The position numbers and the translations under genes were made by a program. The notes under the pieces are model-generated. The model did not search any database, was not told where the DNA came from, and was given only the letters and a program-made list of their open reading frames with translations. Below, in pieces: positions 25,701-37,700 of a stretch of 64,000 bases of DNA (position 1 is the stretch's first letter; every line of letters begins with the position of its first letter). Source of the DNA: Antedon mediterranea. Taxonomy: Eukaryota > Echinodermata > Crinoidea > Comatulida > Antedonidae. Where the stretch lies: the NCBI RefSeq assembly GCF_964355755.1, contig NC_092672.1:12582501-12646500 (forward strand), in the 5' to 3' direction.

Positions 25701-28700
25701 TTTGTTGTGAGTAGACATAATGAATGTTAAAATGGATAAAAAAGTGTATACAATAAATAAATAAATACAACAGTCAGGATGATTAAAGAATTGAACGAGC
25801 AGCGAATATTTTTGATTGCCCAGTTTTAATACCAATGCAATATTTGCATTTTAATACATTTATTTGTTTGCAACAAGAAAAGAAATCTCACTCTTCCCTG
25901 GTTGGACTAACTTTTTGAGAATAAAATTTTCCAGAATGTTTCATAATAATGGTATAATGCCATACATATTATTTCATCAAATATAAAGAAAACCAAATAA
26001 TGAGTCCAACCCTTTCTTGCCGATTCCACTGCCAATGACGTGTAATCAGACTCTCTGGAATCAGATGTAGAAGCCTCGCCTAAAGGAAGTTCGTTGAAAG
26101 ATGTTCTTTCTTTCATCTGTGATGTATTTTCTTCGACTACAGCCTCTTCAAATATTCGCTGGGTTTGCTTGAATCTCGAGTTTTCTGTCGGCGAAAATGT
26201 AAAACAGAAATGATTATTTGTGTCGCGTTGCACTCATAACGGATATAATTGTTATATTATCATAATACTAGAGCACTGAAATATCAATTATTATAGGCCT
26301 GTATAAACTCCACAGTTTAACAAGTACTACTTTATATTAATACTAATGAAACAATAATATAAACAACACTCCTATGAAGTTATAGTGTGCGAATTTCGTG
26401 TTTCTGTCAGCATCAGCATGTATAATACACTACATTAATTTATTATTTACATTAAAATGTTTTATTTACTTTTCTTCAGAAAAGAAATTACTATTTTAGA
26501 TCTTGTCATGCAAATAATTTGTTGTTTATTAATTCGTGCGTGACTTGTTAGGCCTATTAGTAAAGTGATTATATGCGAAACGACCACATTTTTTTATACA
26601 AAATGATCGTCAAAAATATTTAAAAAAATAATCAAACCTTCCACTAAAGACACAGAGTCAGAAGATATAGAACATTCGAAATCAGATATTGAAGGTGTTG
26701 AAACTGCACCTTGTAAATGGAATTTGGTTTCAGTTGACGTTTGTTTTTCCATATTTGCTGTGATGTGTTCAGGCGTTTTCTGGGATGTTCCTGCAATTCA
26801 TTATAATATATTTTTGATACAATATATAGAATGTCTAACATTTCACTTCTATGTATGTTTCTATACTGTATGAGTGCATCTTAACTTGATTATGATCACC
26901 AATACAGTTTGTTTAGAATAATAAAAATACCCTTGTAATAGAAATTATAGTAGATATTCATCATACCTGTTTTTACTGGATCCAAAGAAGAGATTGCTGA
27001 TGATTCCAGTTGGGAATCAGATTTAGATGTTGACATATCTGAACTTCCTTCACCATCATCCATTTCTTCCTTTATTAACTGTGTTGCAAGTTTTTCTGCA
27101 AGTGCATCTTCCCGTATTTCCTTGTTGAGCTCCATAACTGTTAAAAAAAGCAAGGTGAAATAAGGTTGTACGGTACACATCATAGAGATAAATTAAAATA
27201 CTAATATTAGAGAAATGAGATATATCATCAAATCATCATAATCACCTGTAAATAAAATAAATATATCTATATATAAATTTACGTAAGGGCAAAATTCGGT
27301 AAATCGCGCGTTATTTCTAGAATGTTTACTCGATGGTATATAAAGTTGGTTCGTACTTTCGGTACTGATTTTAACCGCCTGATGTAACCCTGTTTACTAA
27401 TTAAATTGAGTTCGATAATTAGTTATTGACGATTAAAACGAATTTAGGTTCAACGATTTGCCCCAAATAGGGGTGTTTTTCGATCGTGGTATACACTGTC
27501 TAATGGATGTCCGTCTTGAAAAATACCCGCAGACGATAATACGAGGATGCTTCGCATTTTCCTATCTCCTCCTACGATAATTGTTTTTAATGGCTGAAAA
27601 CAGGTTGAACAGCTCGAGTACAGCATCATAATGTTGAAGACAGGCCGATTTTCTTTAAAAAATACTATTTTGATAGATTTAAAATACGTTTATACAAATG
27701 TATTGATTTGCGATGAATGGAACATTCTAATCTCTGTTCCACAAGCGTCTATTCCCTCAGGCGTCGTAAAGGCAACTACTGTATACTCATAACAGAAATT
27801 CGATCCATTTTTTTTTCAATCTGTGCTGCAGAGGTTGGATATAATTTTTTTTTAAACGGATAAAGAGCTAGCGTTTTCACTCGCCGTATATTATGTATAA
27901 ATCTTTATTATTGCAGTTAAACCACCCACATCATCACCCTTCCCTCACTGGCATGAGTAGCGTTGTAAAACCAGTAGAGGAAAGGCCTACGGTACATCAT
28001 ATGCCCTAAACGCAGAACAACTTTGGTGGGTAGGCGGGTGTGTAGGGTAGGAACCAACTTTAGTATGAATTGGCTCTAGGAAACAATTGAAAACCATTAG
28101 GCCTACTAATTAAGTTGAGTTAGATAATTTAATATTTATTGACGATTAAATCGAATTTATGATTTTCCCTGAATAGAGTTGGTTTTCACAAATTGTTTTA
28201 CATTATATAAACATATACACGTCGTAGTGATGTATCGTTACATGTAGGGGCTACTGTACTATTTTAATCGACTAGGACGGTGATAGTTTCAACAAAGTTT
28301 TACTGTGTTTAGTGGTATATTATTTGTAAAATATGAAAACAATAATAATAATAATAATAACTGGTACTTGATATAGCGCATTATGCTAAAAGCCTCAATG
28401 CGCTTTACAAAGACAGAACAATTTAGAAATTTACAAATTAAAAAGTGGGTTTTGAGGAGAGATTTGAAGACACTGGTGGAAGTAGCCTGACGGATTTCAA
28501 TAGGCAACGCATACCATAGAGAAACGGATGCCGAAGAAAATGAACGATTTCCATAAAACTTAGTGGAAGGATGAAATATATGGGCAAGAAGAGACTCAGA
28601 TCTAGATCTCAGAGACCGCTTAGGAACATAAGGTTGAATAAGTTCAATTAATATTTCGTTACTAAATGGATAAAGAATGATATTTAAAAAGTGTTCCTCT

Positions 28701-31700
28701 TTGCACCCATCCTTTTCCCCATCCCTCAACCCTAATGTTACATACAAAACACAAATCAAGTTTGTTTAAATTTGACTTAAACAATTGGTCTCATTTTGTG
28801 ACAAGTTTCTCTTTCGGAAGTAATTCCCATGGTGCTAATTTTAGTTGAGTACATAAATTACAGTGTCTATTTATTCGTTCCTGTAGGCTGTAAACGACAT
28901 GTATTATTGTCCTGCGGTACGTACATTTGAAATCGCCAGTTTTTTAACGCTGAAATTATTATGTATTCGAGAACCATCTGTGGGCACGACCTAGATGGTA
29001 CGCGAGCGAAGCGAGCGTACCATCTAGTGTAGGTAATTTATGTAATTACAGACCAAAATGCATTTAAGTATTTAATAAAAATATTATTTCCAATGTACCT
29101 TACCGGTACGTTTTTACCCTTATCATGAAACTAATTAATCTCTATACACAAATTGGCCAAATCAGGCAATTTTGTTGAAAGAAGAAGAAAGAGAGAGTTT
29201 CTCTCTTTTGTGGGGACAGCCCACTTTGAACGAACAGGTAATGGGTCATTTGGTATGGTTGACTTCTTCTTTTCAAACTTACCGTTGATATCTTCCTTCT
29301 TCCACTTTTCACAGTCTTTTCCAATTGCTTGAAACACTGTCGTTGTAATAACAATACCATCAGTAGATGGTTCGTTGGATTTAAATCTATAATAATGAAT
29401 AATAATGAACTCCAAAAGGTCAGATTTAAAGAAAGTAGAATGTATCCAATAGTTCATCTTAAAATATTAATATATTTAAAATAAAAACACAAATAAATAT
29501 AAATATTTTCTGATAAGAAATGTTATGCCATGACTATTATAGAGAACATGAATACACGATTTGAAATAAATTAGCACTTTATCTATTGTAATGGTAAAAA
29601 CACCATTCAACTTGTATTATAAATGCTGTATATTGATGAAGATGATGTATATTTTATTTTATAAAATAACTTTGTTCTTTTGTTACCTTTGTCCAAGCAT
29701 GGCCTTTACACAACTAGTTTTTCCAGCACCTTCTTTCCCGAGAAACATACATCTTGAATTTACAACTGCAATCTCGCCATTTTCAAGTTCATTTTGAAAT
29801 GATCTAATTGCGCTCTCACCTCTAGCTAATATTTCAACTGGAACTAAATTGCAATTAAAATAATTGCAAAATATACAAAAACAAATACAAATATTTTGAA
29901 TCAATTCAAAGCCATAGTTTTAAAAATGTCATTATGCTCTCATCTTCGTCACATTCGTACAGTTCAAAAGTTCAGTACAATGTTAAATATGTGTCATTAG
30001 TAATACACAGTTTAATATTCATGAGCAAAACTCAATCAAAGTGTATTAATAAAAACTTACTGTCAAGTAACTCCAATATCTTATTTTTCTTTTCTTTGGA
30101 GATATCACTATTATCCTTCAAAAGAGATGCTGGTGTTTTTCCTCGCTATACAAAAAATTGTATTAAAGTATTATCCACTGTTACTTTACTAATCTATATA
30201 TACATTTACGTAAGGGAAAAAATCGGTAAATCGCCTCTTACTTCTAGAATTTTTACTCGATGGTATATAAAGTTGGTTCGTACTTTCGGTACTGATTTTA
30301 ACCACCTATGTAACTCTGTTTACTAATTAAATTGAGTTAGATAATTATTTATTGACGATTAAAGCGAATTTACGATTTGCCCCGAATAGAGGTGTTTTTC
30401 ACAAATTGTTTTACATTATATAAACACTATACAAATAAACTTTATTACCGACAGTTGCTTCTCAATGTTTGTATTAATTAATAATGTAATTACAAAAAAA
30501 ATATAAACGTCGTAGTGGTGTATCATTACATGTACTGTACTTTAATCGACTATGACGGTGACAGTTTCAACAAAGTATTAAATCGCAATGTTTTAATGTA
30601 TTTAGTGGTATATTATTTCTAAAACATGAAAACAGTTAATATTTTGTTACTAAATGAATAAAGAATATATTAACAAATTGTTCCTCTTTGCACTCATCTT
30701 CTTTTCCATCCCTCAACCTTAATGTTACATACAAAACACAAATTAAGTTTGTTTAAATTTGACTCAAACAATTGGTCTCATTTTGTTTCTCTTTTGGAAG
30801 TAATTCACAGGGTGCTAATTTTAGTTGAGTACATAAATCACCGTTTTTATTTATTCGTTATTGTAAATGACATTTATTGTCCTGTGGTACGTACATTTGA
30901 AATAGCCAGTTTTTTAACGCTGAAATTACTATGTATTCGAGAAGCATCTGTGGACGACCTAGATGCGAGCGAAGCGAGTAAACTAGTAATTTACATAATC
31001 CGGATTGTAATAAACACATGCATTTAAGCTAATAGTGTGCACACGTTAATATGACACAATCTGAGTACCTTTGCACTAACAAACAACAATATTAACTGCT
31101 GTGATTGAATACACTTAGTCTTAGTCTTTAAAAATCTCTCAAAACCCACATTTTGAATTTTTAATTTTCTAAATTGTTCTGTCTATGTAAAGCTCATTAA
31201 GGCTTTCGGCATAATGCGCTGTACCAAGTACCAGTTATTATTATTAAAAATGCTATTGAAAAAAATATTATAAAAGAATAATCGATACTGTATTAAATGT
31301 ACATGTTAATTATCGCATCTATGATAATTTACCACCACTAGCAGTAACTCGTGCTCCGCATGGTCTTTGTCGGCTTTAGTATATGATTATATACTAATTC
31401 GCATGGGATGAGTAAGTATCATATAAGCGCACTCTTCCCTCATAAAACGCCATGGATTTTGTTATACACCAAGTATTCCTTCACTTTTAAGTAACTATGA
31501 GCTACAAAATAAAAGCAATACTGGATATGGGACTTTACGAAAATGGAAAAATTGTGCTGTGTGAATAAGATGATGCGCGCAATAACATAACGAAAGTATA
31601 AAACGGCGAACTATATTATTTTGGGTGTTTTTCGTGGTGTATTAATTATTATTTTGATACATTGAAATAAAAAGTGAACAAAAATCGAACGGAATAGAAA

Positions 31701-34700
31701 GTGCAGGAGATTAAAACATTTTTGAATAAATAAGTATTGGAATAAATCAACACAAAAAATAGTCGAAATTTGACGATGCGTTCGGACACAAACTATTACT
31801 TTTTGGGTGTATTTTTTTTGAGACGTCAAATTACTGCTATTGTTTGCCTTTTTTAGTGTTTATCCTTAAAATTCAGGAAAGTGACATAGCCTATCGTGTG
31901 CGGCCCATCAATAAACATCAGTGTGCCAAATGTGAGCACGTACCGTTCGGTGGCTTTGGAAGAGATACATAAAATTAAAAAAAATTTAGTAGCATTGATA
32001 TTTATTTGCTAACATAATGTCTTCAAACAATTGGCGCCCTTTCTGATATTGTTTGGCTCCATCAAGATAATGATTACTGTGTATTAGTTAACACAAGATT
32101 TGTAATATTTTAAGTTGATAGATACTCCTAATCAAAATAAGAGTATACCATGGATATAGGCGTAATGGTTTGCTTAATAAGCACAATTTAAAAATGCAAA
32201 TGCAATGTTGCTGCATTAATTGACGGTACCTTGTTTCTTGCTTTAAGTGATGCTCCGTGGGCTATGAGACTGTTCACTGTTTCTATATTACCATTACTGC
32301 CAAACCTAACGTGTACATGTAGCGGTGTGTTTCCAAACTGAAAAGCAAAAAGTTTTATGTAGGCCTATAATAATATACATTTTACACTTTAGATACTAGA
32401 ACTAAAGTTTAAACAAATTTAATATTGTATTCGTATCCTACAATTATAACAAGCAATTAACTACTACATCTAATGTATTGTATATTTTGCTTCTCGTGGG
32501 CTACTCGTCTTTCAGTAGGTAACTTTGATGATCATCCCTGCCAAATCGCCAGGACTTGTCTGGCGGGTGTAGGCGATTATACAAGTACAATTATTTAAAC
32601 TCTAGAGGCAACTGGAAATGCGTCTGGCAGGTGGACAGCCGGGAATGACAGCCGGGGTGTGAAGCATATGTTTATCGATTATAGAATGAAAGTTAGATGA
32701 TAAATCTGAATTGGGGTAAAAAATTGACTTCAGTAATGTAAACGGAGTCCCATCCTTTTATTACGTTTCATGAAATCATACACATAAGCGCCATTATTGG
32801 TTCGGCATCATAGTCCGCAAGGTCTATGGTCAAAAAATTGTTAAGTAAATGGAGTATTTTGTTATTTGTCTACGATAGACCACAGTATATTATACAACTA
32901 GTTGATTTAATTGGGACGTGGAGAGGTGTTAGTAATGAACATAATTTTAAAAGTATTGGTATTAACGTCTTGTTAAATGCGACAGCTATATGATGTTTAA
33001 AATACTTTAAACTTATATTTACTTTGATAAATAAATATGACTTTTCACAATTAAAATAAATTAAACAACTCCAAGGTTTGTTTATACGGGAGCTTATTTA
33101 GATTAACTTATATTGCTGACTAATACAAATAATAACGTAAATGATTTTTTAATTATTTTAAAAGAGTAATTTACATTGTTTGTTATATAGATACAGACGG
33201 GTTAGCACTGAACACATTTTAAAGTATTAATTTAGCGTCTTGTTCAATCTAAAACGCTACAGGTATACGATTTTTAATATCTATATATAAATTTACGTAA
33301 GGGCAAAATTCGGTAAATCGCGCCTTACTTCTAGAATTTTCACTCGATGGTATGTAAAGTTGGTTCGTACTTTCGGTACCGATTTTAACCGCCTGATGTA
33401 ACCCTGTTTACTAATTAAATTGAGTTAGATAATTAGTTATTGACGATTAAAACGAATTTAGGTTCAAAGATTTGCCCCAAATAGGGGTGTTTTCCGATCG
33501 TGGTATACACTGTCTAATGGATGTCCATCTTGAAAAATACCCGCCAAAAAAATGCGAGGAGGCTTCGCATTTTTCTATCTCCTCCTACGATAATTGTTTT
33601 TAATAGCTGAAAACCGGTTGAACAGCTAGAGTACACCATCATAATGTTGAAGACAGGCCGATTTTCTTTAAAAAATACTATTTTGATAGATTTAATATAC
33701 GATTATACAAATGTATTGATTTGCGATGAATGGAACATCCCAATCTCTCAGTCTGCCAGAGTTCGGTTTAACACAAGTACTGCAGGTAAATTTATGAGCC
33801 CTTGGTTTAACACATACGGTAGGTAAATATATGGGCCCTTTGAGAATAAACTTGCAATACTTTGACAATACTGTAAATACCTATTAACTATTTTTCATTT
33901 GAATCGAACATTTCTTACTGTGAATGTTCGTACTGTTAGATGTAATATAAAAATATATACAAATAAACTTTATTACTGAGACTGTGGATAGGCTCTACTG
34001 TTAGATATACAAATAAACTTTATACTGACAGTTCCTTCTCAACGTTTGTATTAATTAATAATTACCAAAAATATAAACGTCGTAGTGGTGTATCGTGACA
34101 TGTACTTTAATATTTCAATCGATTATGACAGTGACAGTTTTAACAAAGTATTAAATCGCAAATGTTTTAGGCCTACTGTATTTAGAGGTATATTATTTAT
34201 AGGCCTATAAAACATGAACAAAATATTTCGTTACTCAGTGGATAAAGAATATATTTAAAAATTGTTCCTCTTTGTACCTATCCGCTTTCCCATCCCTCAA
34301 CCCTAATGTTACATAGCGAGGAGGCTTCGCATTTTCCTATCTCCTCCTACGATAATTGTTTTTAATAGCTGAAAACCGGTTGAACAGCTAGAGTACACCA
34401 TCATAATGTTGAAGACAGGCCGATTTTCTTTAAAAAATACTATTTTGATAGATTGCTAGAGTACACCATCATAATGTTGAAGACAGGCCGATTTTCTTTA
34501 AAAAATACTATTTTGATAGATTTAATATACGATTATACAAATGTATTGATTTGCGATGAATGGAACATCCAGTTTGGTTTAACACAAGTACTGTAGGTAA
34601 ATTTATGAGCCCTTGGTTTAACACATACGGTAGGTAAATATATGGGCCCTTTGAGAATAAACTTGCAATAGGTTCGGAAAATGTTAAAAACCAATTTCTA

Positions 34701-37700
34701 TTATTTGAATCGGTAAACAGTTTCCATTTATTATACATTGATAATGAAACATGAAATATTCCTATTTATGTCCCTCGAGGTTCATTACAATTTATATTTA
34801 GTAGTCCCACGGACTTCATCTTAGCCACTCCCCCGAGTGCTAAGGCCAAATTTATGATACCTTACTTTCTATGTAAGTTTAGTTACAGTTAGTTCTTGAC
34901 GATAATACAACGAATTTAGGTTACACCCTTCGGCCGCGAAAACGTTTCTGTACAAATATGATACCGATTGGCTTTATTTCATTCAACAGCGACCATAATC
35001 TCGCCAATTACAGGATAGATAAACTATTTTATTATTGATGTGCTTATAAATTAAGACTCATGTAACCAGCTTGATTACATCATTTTACAGACAAACGAAA
35101 CTTTTTTAAACCTACTGTTTCAATAACTGAGTATAATACTGTATACGTTTTCATAAGTAAGTGCATATACATTTTCGTGTTTTCATTGACGAGATTGTAA
35201 TAGTAACTTCAGTAACTATTACAGTACTTATTTATTATACGACACAAGACAATTGTATCTGACAGGTACGTACATTATTCTAAAAAATAAGTCTAGATAG
35301 ATCCCTTGGGCGTCATAAATCACAGGCCAACAAATCAGTACTCATGACAGAAATTCGACCCAGTTTGGTTCACACAAATGTTTACAGGAAGTTCAACACC
35401 ACAACCGATGATTTGCCCTAAATATTTAGGTAGACTACAGTTTAATTTTTCACTGAATAGGAGCTTGAATTTCCGATTTCCATTTCGCAGAATGTCTAGG
35501 TCTATTTATTTAGTTTGGTTCTTATAATATAAATACAATCAACTTTATTACTGCGGTTCCATCACCACCACCACGTGCCGCCGCCCAATTCCCGTACATA
35601 CATTTCCATTTCTCCCTAATTTCTTTAATCCACATAAATTAATTGTCCTTTATGGAATCCAGTATTGGTTTTGTTGTCTCTATTTCTGAATACCCCAATT
35701 AGGGGGACACTTCCGTTTTTGTTTAGTGTCCCAAAAAAGTCCCCGTCCGTGGATTCTACTGTATTCGAGAACCATCTGTGAGCACCCCTAGATGGTACGC
35801 GAGCGAAGCGAGCGTGCCATCTAGTATTTTAAATTATACTTAATTTGCTTTGATAATAACTATAGGCTACACATGTTCACAATGAAAAGCACATTAAATC
35901 TATGGGATTTGCTTATAACGGGACATAATTTAAATTAACTTTGTAAAAAAGAGTTTTTTGTGTAAAAGAGTAATTTACATTGTCTGTTGCTGTGACTGAT
36001 GCTCCGTGAGCTATGATACTGTTCAATATCTCTACATTACTATCGGCAAACGAAACGTGTTTATGTAGCGGTGTCCTTCCATACTGATGGAAAGAAGAAA
36101 ATTAGATTACAGTATTAAACTTGAGACATTTTTTAAGAATATATGTATTATTATATTATAATATTTATCCATTTCTACATTCATTTTCTAATTAATTAAG
36201 AGTGAATGTGAATTATATAGAAAAACCTATTATTAAGAAAATAACAAAACTTGTTGATTTTAATTATTATTATAATACAGATGGGCTAGTAATGAACACA
36301 TTTTAAAAGTATTAATTTAGGCTCTTGTTCAATCTAAAACGCTACAGCTACACAAGTTTTAATATATTTTAAATTGTATTTTTGCTTTGATAATAACTAT
36401 ACATTTTTCAAATGAAAAACACATTAAACGAATCTAGAGTTTGTTTATAACGGGAGATAATTTAAATTAACTTGTAGTGTTAACTATATACAAATAATTA
36501 CGTTATTGATTTTTAAATCATTGTAAAAGAGTAATTTACTTTGTCTGTTGCTGTGATTGATGCTCCGTGAGCTATAAGACTGTTCACTATCTCTACATTA
36601 CCCCCGCCAGACCTAACGTGTTCATGTAGCGGTGTGTTTCCATACTGGAAAGAAGAAAGTTAGTATTATTATATTTCATATTTTTCTTTTCTACATTCAT
36701 TTTCTAATTCATTAAGAAGGAATGTAAATTATATAGAAATACCTGGTATTAAGAAAAAATGACTAACTGATTTCAATTAAGACATTCAGAGGATTTAGCA
36801 ATGAACATCATTTTGAAAGTATTGATGTTAGCGTCTTATTTAATCTCAAATTCCATCTTCCTTTTTATAGTTATAATATTCCTAGTCTTAGTTTAGTCAC
36901 AATGTGTCTATGTTTTTAATTTTAATTAAGTATTCTTCTGAAAAGAAGAAAGTTAGATTAAACTTGGCGCATTTTTTAAAGAATACAGGTATTATTATAT
37001 TACATATTTATCCTTTTCTATAATCATTTTGTAATTTATTAAGAGTGAATGTAAATTATATAGAAAAATCTAGTATTAAGAAAATAATAAAACTTGTTTA
37101 AAAAGTATTGATTTAGCGTCTTTTTCGATCTAAAACCCTACAGCTACACGATTTTCAATATATTTTAAATTGTATTTTTGCTTTGATAATAACTAAACAT
37201 TTTTCCAATGAAAAACACAATAAACGAATCTATGGTTTGCTTATAACGGGAGATAATGTAAATTCACTTGTAGTGTTAACTAATACGAATAATTACGTTA
37301 ATGATTTTTAAATCATTGTATAAGAGTAATTTACATTGTTTGTTGCTGTGATTGATGCTCCATGAGCTATAAGACTGTTCACAATCTCTACATTACCCTG
37401 GCCAGACCAAACGTGTCTATGTAGCGGTGTGTTTCCATTCTGGAAAGAAGAAAGTTAGTATTATTATATTTCATATTTATCCTTTTCTACATTAATTTTC
37501 TAATTCATTAAGAGGGAATGTAAATTATATAGAAATACCTGGTATTAAGAAAATAATGACTAACTGATTTCAATTAAGACATGCAGAGGATTTAGCAATG
37601 AACATCATTTTGAATGTATTGATGTTAGCGTCTTGTTTAATCTAAAATTCGACAGCTGTGTACATGATATTTAAATATCGTAAATTATATAGTGATCGTT

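Larger units (their letters stand above)
35830..37560. repeat. Tandem ankyrin intron-exon units
   Basis: Three consecutive units, each with 'tgtatttttgctttgataat', 'aacgggagataatttaaatt', a 105-bp ankyrin exon and 'gaaagttagtattattatat'. A fourth, exon-less unit lies left of H3 and one related unit at 2010-2440. Confidence 0.85.

Noticed and set aside
29934-30326. 130-codon plus-strand frame
   Set aside because: It overlaps the terminal ankyrin exon on the opposite strand and runs into Helitron H2; no domain seen.
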